Below, in pieces: positions 18,046 to 26,655 of a stretch of 64,000 nucleotides of DNA; the stretch's first letter is position 1; each line of letters starts with the position of its first letter. A program made the translations under genes and the position numbers. The notes beneath the pieces were generated by a model. The model saw only the letters and a program-made list of their open reading frames with translations. It ran no database searches and was not told where the DNA came from. Source of the DNA: Chloroflexota bacterium (lineage in GTDB: Bacteria; Chloroflexota; Anaerolineae; UBA2200); NCBI GenBank assembly GCA_014360755.1, contig JACIWX010000001.1:558001-622000 (forward strand), read 5' to 3'.

Positions 18046-19206
18046 GTGAAAAGGGCTCATCTTGCACGTAAAAACCTAAAACAAGACATAATAATTTTAC
18101 TGTTGCTCGGTCTTTTCGGGCTCGTTAGCTGCAAGACGCCACCCCAACCAAAAGGGGAGGTCATTATCTACGTTGCCGCACCGCTCTCGGGATGGCAAGC
18201 CGATGGCGGACAGACCGTCGTAGGGGGTGTGCGCTTGATGGCAGAACGGATCAACTCTTCCGGCGGATTGCTCGGCTACAAGGTCAAAGTGGTCGCCGTA
18301 GACGATGAAGCCGATTCCGAAGTAGCGGTGCAGGTTGCTGAGCAAATTCGGGCTGCGGTGCAACAGGGCGAACGGATCGTTGGCATCGTCGGCCATTACA
18401 ACAGCGGACAGACGCTGGCGGCGATGGAAATCTATAAGGATTTGCCGTTGGTTGTGGTTACTCCCACGGCTAGCGATGTCAGCCTCACGCGGAAGGGATA
18501 CACGAACTTTTTCCGCGTGAACGCTACCGATGCCGCGCAGGGGCCCGCTGACGCACGCTTCTTGGTGGAAAAACTGGGGGCAAGGCGTATCGCGGTGGTG
18601 CACGCCGATAACGAGTACGGGCGTGGCCTGCGCGACGAGATAGTGGCAGCCCTGAAAGGATTGGGCGTTGAACCCGTTGCTGTCATCGAAATTCCAGAAG
18701 CAGCACCTACACAAATGAAGGCAGTAGAACAGATTAAAGCGTTGCAACCCGATGCCATTTTCCTAGCCGGCTATGAGACAGAAGGGTATGTGCTTTTGCC
18801 AGAACTACGCGAAGCGGGCGTGACCGTTCCCTTCATGGCCAGCGATGGCTGTTTTCTATACGAATTCATTGATGGTGCGGGTCCTGCGGCTGAGGGAGCA
18901 TATGTCAGCGGTATCACTCCTGACCCCAAGTTGGTCGCCGATAAGAAATGGTGGACGGAGTATCAGGAATTGGAGGCGAGAAACCCAGGCACTTACAGCA
19001 TCCCGGGGTATAGCGCCATGGAAGTGATCAGCGAGGGAGTCAAAAAAGCAGGTTCGTTCGAAGGGAGCAAAGTGGCAGAAGCCATCCGTAGCCTGGATTT
19101 CCAGAGCCTGGTTGGGCACATCCGTTACGATGCGGCAGGAGACCTGACGGAGCAACGTATTTACATTTTCCAGGTGGAAAACGGAGACTTTGTCCAAATC
19201 CAATGA
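18046..19206 (+). CDS. Branched-chain amino acid-type substrate-binding lipoprotein (LivJ-like)
   Basis: A 386-residue lipoprotein: signal peptide IIILLLLGLFGLVSC with the lipobox cysteine at about residue 30, then a type I periplasmic-binding fold (VAAPLSGWQADGGQTVVGGV, VGHYNSGQTLAAMEIY, RIAVVHADNEYGRGLRDEI). The family binds Leu/Ile/Val, amides or related ligands for ABC import. No liv permease or ATPase genes are nearby, so it may sense rather than import. The start is GTG at 18046. Downstream lgt makes the enzyme that lipidates such proteins. Confidence 0.85.
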   Translation: MKRAHLARKNLKQDIIILLLLGLFGLVSCKTPPQPKGEVIIYVAAPLSGWQADGGQTVVGGVRLMAERINSSGGLLGYKVKVVAVDDEADSEVAVQVAEQIRAAVQQGERIVGIVGHYNSGQTLAAMEIYKDLPLVVVTPTASDVSLTRKGYTNFFRVNATDAAQGPADARFLVEKLGARRIAVVHADNEYGRGLRDEIVAALKGLGVEPVAVIEIPEAAPTQMKAVEQIKALQPDAIFLAGYETEGYVLLPELREAGVTVPFMASDGCFLYEFIDGAGPAAEGAYVSGITPDPKLVADKKWWTEYQELEARNPGTYSIPGYSAMEVISEGVKKAGSFEGSKVAEAIRSLDFQSLVGHIRYDAAGDLTEQRIYIFQVENGDFVQIQ

Positions 19207-19259
19207 CCAAATCCGAATGAACAAATCCAAATGACCAAAATTGTAAGGGAGGAATGAAA

Positions 19260-20078
19260 TTGGGTGAAACAGGTGGTCCGAGAATTGCTTTTCGCATAGG
19301 CCCCATTGCCATTGCCTGGTATGGCATTCTCATCGTGGTCAGCGCTATGGTAGCTGCTCTTCTGGCTGAGCGCGAAGCCAAACGGCGTGGGGAAAACCCT
19401 GAACATGTCTGGAATGCGCTCCTGCTGTGCCTCATCCTGGGCATGGTGGGGGCTCGCTTGTACCACGTCATCTCCAGCCTTGATTACTACCGCCAGTATC
19501 CGCTGGAGATCTTTAACACACGCCATGGCGGGCTGGCTATCTATGGGGCGGTGGCTGGCGGCGCGCTGGGCGTCTGGTTGTACACGCGCCGTTACCACCT
19601 TAATTTTGGCCGCTGGGCGGATATCGCCACGCCCGGCCTGTTCCTTGCGCAAGCCATTGCGCGTTGGGGCAATTATCTCAACCAAGAACTATACGGCTAT
19701 CCCACTACCTTGCCCTGGGGCATTACCATTGATGCAGCGCATCGCATCCCGCCCTTCACTGATCTCACAAAGTATCCTTTGACCACGCGTTTTCATCCCA
19801 CCTTTCTGTACGAGTCCCTGGGCAATCTGGTGAATTTTGCCCTGATCATGTTCATTTCGCGGCGCTATGCCGATCGCCTGCAAGATGGGGATTTGATCCT
19901 GTGCTATGGCATCCTCTATCCGTTGCTGCGCTTCTTTGTCGAGTTCCAGCGCCCTGATGCCTGGAAAATCGCGGGGGTCGCTACCGCACAGTGGATCGCG
20001 ATCGCTTCCATCATCCTCTGCAGCGGCCTGCTCATTTACCGCCACCGCCCCCGTCCTAAAGCGGCAGCGAACGAATAG
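19260..20078 (+). CDS. lgt: Prolipoprotein diacylglyceryl transferase
   Basis: A 272-residue integral membrane enzyme that transfers diacylglycerol from phosphatidylglycerol to the lipobox Cys. Family signatures are HGGLAIYGAVAGGALGVW and RWGNYLNQELYG, with about seven membrane helices. ATG at 19254 is possible, but AGGGAGG at 19246-19252 almost touches it; TTG at 19260 is the better-spaced start. A tract of AATGACCAAATCC-like short repeats (19203-19240) lies just before. The many lipoproteins in this window depend on this enzyme. Confidence 0.92.
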   Translation: MGETGGPRIAFRIGPIAIAWYGILIVVSAMVAALLAEREAKRRGENPEHVWNALLLCLILGMVGARLYHVISSLDYYRQYPLEIFNTRHGGLAIYGAVAGGALGVWLYTRRYHLNFGRWADIATPGLFLAQAIARWGNYLNQELYGYPTTLPWGITIDAAHRIPPFTDLTKYPLTTRFHPTFLYESLGNLVNFALIMFISRRYADRLQDGDLILCYGILYPLLRFFVEFQRPDAWKIAGVATAQWIAIASIILCSGLLIYRHRPRPKAAANE

Positions 20079-20134
20079 AAAAATGGGTTAGCGAATGGGA
20101 TTCGCCAGCCCATTGAGAGAAAGCCCCTATTTGC

Positions 20135-20312
20135 GAGGGTGTTGAAAAAGCCCTTCCAATGTCATGCTGAACCTTCGCCCTGAGCCTTGCCCTGAGCGAA
20201 GCGAAGGGAAAGAGAAGGGGAAGTGAAGCATCTCCCAGTACTCGGGAAAATACGGCTAAAGTTACGCGGGACCCTTCGCTTCGCTCAGGGTGACAAGATT
20301 TTCAATACTCTC
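20135..20312. repeat. MITE-like element, copy 2 (178 bp)
   Basis: The ends GAGGGTGTTGAAAA and TTTTCAATACTCTC are inverted repeats with two mismatches. The core GTCATGCTGAACC ... CATCTCCCAGTACTCGGG matches copies 1 and 3, with an extra GCCCTGAGC-type internal repeat. Flanks are perfect 7-bp direct repeats TATTTGC (20128-20134 and 20313-20319). Confidence 0.82.
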
Positions 20313-20318
20313 TATTTG

Positions 20319-20408
20319 CTATGCGCGGACCACAGTCCGCGCATAGGCAGGGACTGTGAGCCAAGGAAGACACTGTCTCGCTCCGCGTGGACCACAGTCC
20401 GCGCATAG
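20319..20408. repeat. Pair of GGACCACAGTCC palindromes
   Basis: CTATGCGCGGAC and GTCCGCGCATAG (20319-20330 and 20335-20346) form a 12-bp stem with a 4-base loop. A second, less perfect copy with the same CCACAGTCCGCGCATAG half is at about 20381-20408. Together with the MITE this fills the 350-base gap after lgt. Confidence 0.7.
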
Positions 20409-20431
20409 ATTATGGATGGGAGTTAGTGAGC

Positions 20432-21088
20432 CTAGGGGGATAAGTGGTGCCGACCGCCGTACTTTTCCTGTAGCCTAGCGCTAGAGAGCCAAACCTCCCA
20501 GCGCTCCATCTTGAGCAACTCTTTGCGTTTAAGGCTCGCCGGATTGAACGCCCAGGCAAGCATCCACCAGTAAAAGTTCTCCCAGAAGTCCACAAATTTG
20601 CGCAGGAAACTCGTTGGGTTCTCCTGGCGCACGACATCAAAGCCCAGTCGGGAGAAAAACTCTGGTACACCGATGCCCTTGGGCAAGAACGAAGACTCCC
20701 CGTGCCAGGCACGGACACGGCTCCATTCAGGATGCGTGGCGGCATAGTGTGCCAACGCGCGAAAAGAACGCACCAAGAGGGCATAAGCACGCACGCCCCA
20801 CGCAAAGTCAGGGCCGCTTCTCGGCATGGGAGGGATGTGCTCGTTCCACAGATGCAGTTCGCCAATCGTCTCGCCTTTGGCTATCTTTGTCCCATCGGAA
20901 AGCGTGATGTCGCAGTTGCTCTTGGCCGAAGCGATGCGCAGCAAGCAGTGTTCGTCATCGGTGAACTCTTGCACATGGTACACATGGCGGAGCACCGCAT
21001 CAATACCTTGAATGAAGGCTCGTGGCAGCGCGGTGAGCACGCGCTCCCACAGTGGAAACTGGTTGGCTTCTATCCGTGGGGCAGGCAT
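20432..21088 (-). CDS. YkoP-like domain protein
   Basis: A 218-residue cytosolic protein. The segment ITLSDGTKIAKGETIGELHL followed by WNEHIPPM is characteristic of the YkoP-like domain seen in Bacillus YkoP and fused to polysaccharide deacetylases elsewhere. The biochemical role is unknown; links to lipid or cell-wall modification are only inferred from those contexts. ATG at 21088 is chosen because it lies four bases after the upstream small-transporter gene ends; an alternative start at 21118 would overlap that gene. The two form a minus-strand pair. Confidence 0.6.
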   Translation of the reverse strand: MPAPRIEANQFPLWERVLTALPRAFIQGIDAVLRHVYHVQEFTDDEHCLLRIASAKSNCDITLSDGTKIAKGETIGELHLWNEHIPPMPRSGPDFAWGVRAYALLVRSFRALAHYAATHPEWSRVRAWHGESSFLPKGIGVPEFFSRLGFDVVRQENPTSFLRKFVDFWENFYWWMLAWAFNPASLKRKELLKMERWEVWLSSARLQEKYGGRHHLSP

Positions 21089-21092
21089 GGTC

Positions 21093-21434
21093 TCATTGCC
21101 CCAAGGAGACGAGCACAATGCCCGCCGCGATCAGACCTGCCCCAGTCCAACTCGCCTTGCTCACGGATTCATGGAAAATAAGACGCGCTCCAATAACCTG
21201 CACGAGCACAAAGCCCAAGCCCATACTGATGGCAGTGGCATGATGCAAGGGAATGAACTTCAGGAGAGCGGTCAAACTGAGCACGCTGATAAATCCGAGC
21301 ACATTGCCGATGATCTGCCAACGTAGGATTCCCTTCCAATCAGAGGACATAGCAGACCACTTGAAACTGACCTGGCTAAAGAGGATACAAAGCAGGTTGA
21401 TGATAACAAGTCCGAGAATTAGGACTGTTTTCAT
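21093..21434 (-). CDS. Small four-helix transporter (SMR/EamA-like)
   Basis: A 113-residue protein that is almost all membrane: four hydrophobic helices, with ATAISMGLGFVLVQVIGARL and ASWTGAGLIAAGIVLVSLG matching the second half of an EamA/EmrE-type unit. Such proteins work as dimers, exporting cations or flipping lipid-linked sugars (ArnE/F-like). ATG at 21434 has AAGGAG eight bases upstream, better than ATG at 21440. Pairing with the YkoP-like gene favours an envelope-lipid role, which is inference. Confidence 0.7.
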   Translation of the reverse strand: MKTVLILGLVIINLLCILFSQVSFKWSAMSSDWKGILRWQIIGNVLGFISVLSLTALLKFIPLHHATAISMGLGFVLVQVIGARLIFHESVSKASWTGAGLIAAGIVLVSLGQ

Positions 21435-21519
21435 ATCCATGCTCCTTCAATTCCGAGCGATAATGAACCATTCACGCGCAGTATAGTCCAAGTCCGCCTG
21501 GAGTCAACTACTCTATGTC

Positions 21520-21707
21520 GAGGGTGTTGAAAAAGCCCTTCCCATGTCATGCTGAACCTTTGCCCCGAGCGAAGGGAAGGGAAAGCGAAGGGGAAGTGAA
21601 GCATCTCGCAGTACTTGGGAAAAATACAGCTAAAGTTACGCGAGACCCCTTCGTTGCACTCAGGGCAGGCTCTTCGCTTAGAGTGTGACAAGATTTTCAA
21701 CACTCTC
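21520..21707. repeat. MITE-like element, copy 3 (188 bp)
   Basis: The ends GAGGGTGTTGAAAA and TTTTCAACACTCTC are inverted repeats with one mismatch. The core matches copies 1 and 2. Perfect 7-bp direct repeats CTATGTC flank it (21513-21519 and 21708-21714). It extends an ORF upstream of the next gene, but that extension is not a real coding sequence. Confidence 0.83.
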
Positions 21708-21899
21708 CTATGTCGGCAGGGTGCGGTTCGAGGTAACTTGCCGGGTATCAGCCATCAACGAATGCACAACGAATGTGCCGTGCCAGCATTCGTTTATTCG
21801 TGTCCCATATTCATTGATGGCCATCTTTCCATTTGCTCTTTTGCAATCCTGCGCCTAAAATGCGAATGCCTTTCCATATCTTTACATAGGAGCACAACA

Positions 21900-22841
21900 A
21901 TGATGTTGGTCGTTACATCGCACAATGGCTTGCCAGGTATCGCAAAGGCAATGCAGGTACTACGCGAAGGGGGCACCGCACTCGACGCTGTCGAAGCAGG
22001 GATCCGCTTGGTCGAACTGAATGAGCAAGACGAAGGGGTTGGCATAGGCGGCTTGCCCAACATTTTGGGTCAAGTGGAATTGGACGCAAGCATCATGGAT
22101 GGACGCACATTGGCGGCCGGAGCTGTGGGGGCCGTACAGGGTTACGCCCATCCCATTTCCATCGCGCGCCGGGTCATGGAACTCACTCCGCATGTCATGC
22201 TAGTTGGAGAAGGGGCGAACCGCTTCGCCGCCGAGATGGGTTTTTCCCGCTGCGACCTGCCCTTAGAGCACGCGCGGAACAAGTGGCAAGAACGCCTGCG
22301 CGACCTGTTCCCCGCCGAAGAACTGGATGCGCTGGCAGAACGGAAGGAGTTGCTCCCCTTGGTCAGGGAGTTGATCAACACGCGGCTCCGCCAAGGCACG
22401 GTCAATTTCCTGGCGCGTGACCAGTATGGGGACATTGCCTGCGGCGTCAGCACCAGCGGCTGGCCGTGGAAATATCCCGGCCGCTTGGGCGATTCCCCCG
22501 TCATCGGCGCAGGCGGTTATGCCGATAACCGCTACGGCGCTGCAGCCTGCACCGGCTACGGCGAACTATCCATCCGCGCGGGCACAGCCCGCAGCATCGT
22601 GCTGTACATGAAGATGGGCTTCAGTGTGGCGGAAGCCTGCTGGGAAGCCATGCGCGACTTGCAACCGCTGCTCACCGCCAGCGGTGGCTACATCAACATC
22701 GTCGCCATGGACCGACATGGAGAGCCATTTGGCATCACCAGCAAGCCCAGCGGAGGGCACTACCTGGTCATGAGGGAGGATTCCCACACACCAGAGGAAC
22801 GGGATGCTGTTGTCTATCAAGAAAACACCGCCGGGGAATAA
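21900..22841 (+). CDS. Isoaspartyl peptidase/L-asparaginase, Ntn-hydrolase family
   Basis: A 313-residue N-terminal-nucleophile hydrolase of the plant-type asparaginase/glycosylasparaginase family. The precursor should cleave itself before Thr167 in RQGTVNFLARD, which becomes the nucleophile. Substrate-site motifs follow: CGVSTSGWPWKYPGRLGDSP, then GAGGYADN and CTGYGE. It hydrolyses isoaspartyl dipeptides or asparagine, helping protein-damage clearance or nitrogen recovery. ATG at 21900 follows AGGAG at 21888-21892; the frame is open further upstream into a MITE copy, which is rejected. Confidence 0.88.
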   Translation: MMLVVTSHNGLPGIAKAMQVLREGGTALDAVEAGIRLVELNEQDEGVGIGGLPNILGQVELDASIMDGRTLAAGAVGAVQGYAHPISIARRVMELTPHVMLVGEGANRFAAEMGFSRCDLPLEHARNKWQERLRDLFPAEELDALAERKELLPLVRELINTRLRQGTVNFLARDQYGDIACGVSTSGWPWKYPGRLGDSPVIGAGGYADNRYGAAACTGYGELSIRAGTARSIVLYMKMGFSVAEACWEAMRDLQPLLTASGGYINIVAMDRHGEPFGITSKPSGGHYLVMREDSHTPEERDAVVYQENTAGE

Positions 22842-22882
22842 GTTTCCCTGCAGATCCTGACCAGTCAGCCAAAGCCTACAGC

Positions 22883-22938
22883 GGTTTGTAGTAAGCGTTT
22901 TTGCGCTAGGGAGCGCGCTGAAGCGCGCACTACAAACC
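22883..22938. repeat. Imperfect hairpin in a 300-base gene-free gap
   Basis: GGTTTGTAGT (22883-22892) pairs with ACTACAAACC (22929-22938), enclosing GCGCGCTGAAGCGCGC. It resembles the dispersed GGTTTGTAGT...ACTACAAACC palindromes of Chloroflexota. The rest of 22842-23144 shows no gene. Confidence 0.6.
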
Positions 22939-23144
22939 TTGAAAACGCCGTTTTTCAGTGCAACGGCGGTGCGCCTTCTGGCATATTGGGGCATCACCAC
23001 GCCAGGTGTGCGACAGAAACAAGGCTTTTGATACCTGGGTCAATTGGGGTTATCATACAAAAAGCCAAATATGAAGCCTTGCAAAACCACACGAACAGGC
23101 TTGAGCACCTTCGCCACATCTTGGCATGGTAAGGAGGATGAGAG

Positions 23145-23675
23145 ATGCAGGTAACGATTGGCAAATCAAAACTGGAACTGGTGCAGGGCGACATCACGCA
23201 ACAGGATACGGAAGCCATTGTCAACGCCGCCAACCCAAGCCTGTTGGGCGGAGGGGGCGTGGACGGCGCGATACATCGTGCCGGTGGACCACAAATCCTC
23301 GAAGAATGCCGCAAAATCGGGGGCTGCCCACCCGGCGAGGCACGCATCACCTCTGGAGGCAAACTCAAAGCCAAATACGTCATCCATGCCGTTGGCCCCA
23401 TTTACCGGGGCGGCACACAAGGAGAGGCAGAGACCCTGGCCAGCGCTTACCGCAATAGCCTGGAATTGGCTTCCAAGCATGGCATCAAGAGCGTGGCTTT
23501 CCCATCCCTCAGCACCGGCGCCTATGGCTATCCCATCGAACTGGCCGCGCCCATTGCGCTAAAAACGGTGATGGACTACCTCCAGGCTCACCCGGAAATT
23601 GAACTGGTGCGCTTTGTCCTGTTTGGACATTCCGCTTACGAGGCGTACGAGCGGGCGCTGAAGGGCTTGCTGTAG
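23145..23675 (+). CDS. Macro-domain ADP-ribose/O-acetyl-ADP-ribose hydrolase (YmdB-like)
   Basis: A 176-residue single macro domain. [20 protein letters not shown] and the glycine run [14 protein letters not shown] bind ADP-ribose; [19 protein letters not shown] is the second loop. The family removes ADP-ribose from proteins or nucleic acids, or deacetylates O-acetyl-ADP-ribose. TAAGGAGG precedes ATG at 23145. Neighbours give no pathway. The next 210 bases hold no gene. Confidence 0.9.
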   Translation: MQVTIGKSKLELVQGDITQQDTEAIVNAANPSLLGGGGVDGAIHRAGGPQILEECRKIGGCPPGEARITSGGKLKAKYVIHAVGPIYRGGTQGEAETLASAYRNSLELASKHGIKSVAFPSLSTGAYGYPIELAAPIALKTVMDYLQAHPEIELVRFVLFGHSAYEAYERALKGLL

Positions 23676-23888
23676 GAACTCACTGGTCTACACAATCGCA
23701 GTACATTGTCCTGCGAAACTGCTACAACTACCCTTTTCAGAGTGCTTCCTTTTCTTTTAGGTGGGGGGACAGCGCGAATCCGTGACTACAGGGCACCACT
23801 GTTGATGCGGCTCTGAAACCAACTGGTGAACCAGGGTCAGGAGTTGTTCTGGATGTATCCGTTGACTGTATCAACCCGGTTCAGGCAT

Positions 23889-24410
23889 TTATTCTGCCGG
23901 TGCGCCACAACTATCGCAGAACTTGGACCCGGGGGGCAACTGTGCCCCACACTTCGCGCAGACAAGCACCAGGGAAGCCCCGCAATTGTCACAGAACTTT
24001 GCCCCGGCTCGCACGGGTTGGTTGCAGGAGGGGCAGCGGGCTTGGACTTTGGGCGCTTGAGTCACAGGTGCGGCTGGCTTCGGAGCCACTTGTGCTAACC
24101 TGACGAACTCATCAATCATGGCCAAGCACTCCCGTTTCGTTCCCGGCAGAGTAATCGCCCAAGAAGGGAAGTTAAATTGGAATTGGACGTCAAATTCATC
24201 TCTTACCTGGGGGAAAAAGGTAACGTTCAATTCGCGGTAGCCGCCCTTGGTGCCTTCCAGGAAAAGTGAAGATACTTTGCTCCCTCTTTTTGCCCAGACC
24301 TGGGTGTAAGGATATTGTTGCTCTATTTGATATCCATACACCGTTAAAGTATTGAGCAGAGTTTGCCAGAGTGCCTCCACGTCTCCCCTCACATGTACCA
24401 TTCTTTTCAT
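23889..24410 (-). CDS. Double zinc-ribbon protein with novel N-terminal domain
   Basis: A 173-residue protein. Residues 1 to about 105 form an alpha/beta domain I do not recognise (HVRGDVEALWQTLLNTL). A Pro/Ala linker leads to two zinc ribbons: CPSCNQPVRAGAKFCDNCG and CAKCGAQLPPGSKFCDSCG, all eight cysteines intact. No enzymatic motif is seen. ATG at 24410 has AAGGAG eight bases upstream, so the longer frame to 24437 is not used. The ribbon-coding part was copied to 24589-24749. Confidence 0.7.
   Translation of the reverse strand: MKRMVHVRGDVEALWQTLLNTLTVYGYQIEQQYPYTQVWAKRGSKVSSLFLEGTKGGYRELNVTFFPQVRDEFDVQFQFNFPSWAITLPGTKRECLAMIDEFVRLAQVAPKPAAPVTQAPKVQARCPSCNQPVRAGAKFCDNCGASLVLVCAKCGAQLPPGSKFCDSCGAPAE
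23896..24056. repeat. Duplicated 161-bp zinc-ribbon segment, copy 1
   Basis: This stretch encodes the two ribbons of the intact gene. It matches 24589-24749 over 161 bases with only a handful of mismatches and no length change, in the same orientation and 693 bases away. Confidence 0.85.
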
Positions 24411-24572
24411 GTTGAGAACTCCTTGCAGATTCTTCACTTGGTTGCGGCAGGCGTAAAAGAACGTCTACGTTCAAACGGCAGCGCATTGCTTCTCGCAGTA
24501 GTCTCGCCGCGAACTAGGTCAGATATCACCCCATGTCTAGCCAGTTTTTATTGACAGGCTGCACGGGGAGGA

Positions 24573-24749
24573 CTAGGCACCGGATTGTGCCGGTGCGCCA
24601 CAACTGTCGCAGAACTTGGACCCGGGGGGCAACTGTGTCCCACACTTCGCGCAGACAAGCACCAGGGAAGCCTCGCGATTGTCACAGAACTTTGCCCCCG
24701 CTCGCACGGGTTGGTTGCAGGAGGGGCAGCGGGCTTGGACTTTGGGCGC
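24573..24749 (-). pseudogene. Zinc-ribbon gene remnant (copy 2 of duplicated segment, 24589-24749)
   Basis: The duplicated 161-bp segment still reads in frame as CPSCNQPVRAGAKFCDN, then REASLVLVCAKCGTQLPPG. The fourth ribbon cysteine-glycine pair has changed to Arg-Glu, so the first ribbon cannot bind zinc normally. Upstream the frame runs into low-quality sequence unrelated to the intact gene's N-terminal domain. It is best read as a decaying partial duplication. Confidence 0.65.
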
Positions 24750-25096
24750 AGCCATGACCGCGGCAGCCATTGGGGCGGCCGAAGCGACGTTACGGGGCGA
24801 TGAACTGCCAAGTGTGGTCAATGACCTCCCTCTGCTTGTAAGCCCCGAAGGCTGGGAAAACAGCCAGAGGCCAGAAGCCAATAACGGCGACCGCACCACG
24901 ATTTGGAAAACATGCGCTCGTTGGACTCCTCATCGAAGCAACCCTTTCCCTGGCCATTGTCGTCCTCTTCTCCTATGGGGATTGTCAAAGAGCTGCCGGT
25001 GCTTCTCACGAAGCCTGGCGAGGGAAAGCAAGCGCCATGACAATTCGTACGCTAGTATACACCATAAATCGGTGCGAAAGCAACTGAGCGTATCCT

Positions 25097-25249
25097 GAGG
25101 GTGTTGAAAAACATTCAGAGGTCACCATGATGTCATTCTGAGCATTGCCCTGAGCAGGACGAAGGGGCAGCGAAGAATCTCTACCCCTGTATCGTCGAGA
25201 TGCTTCGGCTTCGCCACAGCATGACAATGCGGGCTTTTTCAACGCTCTC
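25097..25249. repeat. MITE-like element, copy 4, divergent (153 bp)
   Basis: The ends GAGGGTGTTGAAAA and TTTTTCAACGCTCTC match the family. The core differs: it has GTCATTCTGAGC and GCGAAGAATCTC rather than the GTCATGCTGAAC/GAAGCATCTC version. No flanking direct repeat is visible, so this is an older or differently derived copy. The remaining 24750-25521 sequence shows no gene. Confidence 0.7.
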
Positions 25250-25521
25250 GAAATGTCATTCTTTACCAGGGATCCATGTGAGTAACAGCCACCATTAGAC
25301 GGCTGCTTTCTTGGATCTAGCAGCATTCTGAGAAAAGCGAGGAGTAAGAAAGCGAGATTGCTCCAAAGCCTGCTTTCAGCAAAGCCAAAGGGGTTCTTGC
25401 CGGTAACTCCACCAAGCGGTGTTAGCCGCCTTTTGTTGCACGTTCGCTATAGGTCAGCAGTGAGCCCTTCCCTTACCCAACGGGGGTTTTCACCCCATAA
25501 GAAGCACCAAGTTACGTGGCA

Positions 25522-25589
25522 CACTAACGGCACGGCGGTTGAGCCGCACGCAGCGAGGCGAAGCCGCTAGATGGATGTGCGTGTTAGGC
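25522..25589 (-). other. attC site A (after mrr)
   Basis: On the minus strand the 68-bp site runs from GCCTAAC (a perfect RYYYAAC core) to GTTAGTG (degenerate GTTRRRY). Inner arms GCGGCTTCGCC and GTGCGGCTCAACCGCC give the folded structure. It begins seven bases after the mrr stop, the usual cassette spacing. Confidence 0.72.
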
Positions 25590-25595
25590 CTTTCT

Positions 25596-26484
25596 CTATC
25601 CTTCAGGTGCCAAGAAGTAAATTGGTTTCAGAGGAAAAAGGTCTCGTGTCTCTTCGTCCAATTTTTCAATATGCTCAATCCAGAGTTCAAAGAGACGTTC
25701 GAGATTGATGAGTGTGACCTGGCGGCTTTGTTGAGTTCGCGCTTCTTCTTCGGCGTCTCTAGTAAATCCACCAGTGCTGACAAAGATACCTACATCGTTA
25801 TCGCCTAGTAAAGCCATAAATGAGCGCAACACTGCAGCATTGACTGCGCTTTGGTCACGTTTGACTTGAACCTTGATGCGAGGAGGCCTTGTCCCTAGCG
25901 GATCATTCCATGCCAAAATGTCAATTCCGCCATCACGCCCAGGAGGCGCAACCCAAGAAACATGATAGATACCCCATTACTTTTAGCAGGCCGGCGACCA
26001 TTTTCTGAAACTCATATGGAGGCATCTCTCGCAGATACTCTTCAATTTCTCTCCAAGCCTGTTCTTCTGCTTCTTCAAAAGTGATAGCCGCCCTTTTCTC
26101 GCCAACTTCCTCCCCAACCTTTGAACTGCGTTTCGGCTGACTTCGGCGCCATTCCCAATACAACTTTTGTGCTGTTCGGTAAAATTGCTCTGGCGATTTA
26201 TATTCGTGATATGCACGCTTTCCTTCTTCGGTTACTATCCACCGGCCTTTATCTTTTATCATCCATCCTGCTTTTACCAGGTCAATTGTGGCAAAGCGGA
26301 CAATCTTTTCAAAACGTGATCCGCCGCCTGACGCGTATTCGCCCTTTTCATAGTCGGTAAGCTGCACACTGCTACGAAGCGAATTTAGAGCATCCTGAGC
26401 GCGCATTCCTTCCGGATGGTCTAGTAAGATATCAAACAGTTTCCGCAACAATTCGCCTGTTCTTTGAATTGTGATTTTGGCCAT
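25596..26484 (-). pseudogene. mrr: Mrr-type restriction endonuclease, frameshifted
   Basis: The N-terminal part (26484 down to about 25970) is the Mrr winged-helix domain, MAKITIQRTGELLRKLFDIL through EEYLREMPPYEFQKMVAGLL. The C-terminal part, in another frame, is the Mrr catalytic domain with GRDGGID and KVQVKR, the conserved Asp and QxK of the PD-(D/E)XK fold, then VGIFVSTGGFTRDAEEEAR. The frames join at 25964-25971, where GATA is present twice in tandem (TATCTATC on the coding strand); removing one 4-base unit restores the frame. Mrr cuts modified (methylated) DNA. It is the last recognisable cassette gene, 28 bases from attC B and followed by attC A. A sequencing error or reversible switching cannot be excluded. 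Confidence 0.82.
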
Positions 26485-26512
26485 AAGACTCCCCTTTGTG
26501 GTGTTCAGAAAG

Positions 26513-26639
26513 GCCTACCGGTGGCGGCTCACTTGCGCGGCGGCTGGGGCGATGAGCCTCCGCGACCCACCTCGGCAGCAGGCCCAGCCAACTTCGCAAC
26601 CGAGCATGATAGCCGGTCAGGTGCAGCCGCGGGCTAGGC
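26513..26639 (-). other. attC site B, degenerate (127 bp)
   Basis: On the minus strand it runs from GCCTAGC (one base from a GCCTAAC core) to GGTAGGC (one base from GTTAGGC). The arms CCGCGGCTGCACC and GCCGCCGCGCAAGTGAGC flank a long variable loop. It lies between the stop of the zinc protein and the start of mrr, exactly where a cassette junction is expected. Core mutations probably reduce activity. Confidence 0.55.
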
Positions 26640-26655
26640 CTCCAGCTGCCGCTCA

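Noticed and set aside
21615-21899. N-terminal extension of the asparaginase
   Set aside because: It reads through a MITE copy; AGGAG and ATG at 21900 match the family start.
23676-23888. Small gene or RNA between the macro-domain and zinc-ribbon genes
   Set aside because: No ORF with a ribosome site and no tRNA-like or other known RNA fold was found.
25431-25521. An eighth attC or an ORF-less cassette beyond site A
   Set aside because: GTTAGCC occurs at 25431-25437, but no partner core or folding arm is found and there is no gene between.
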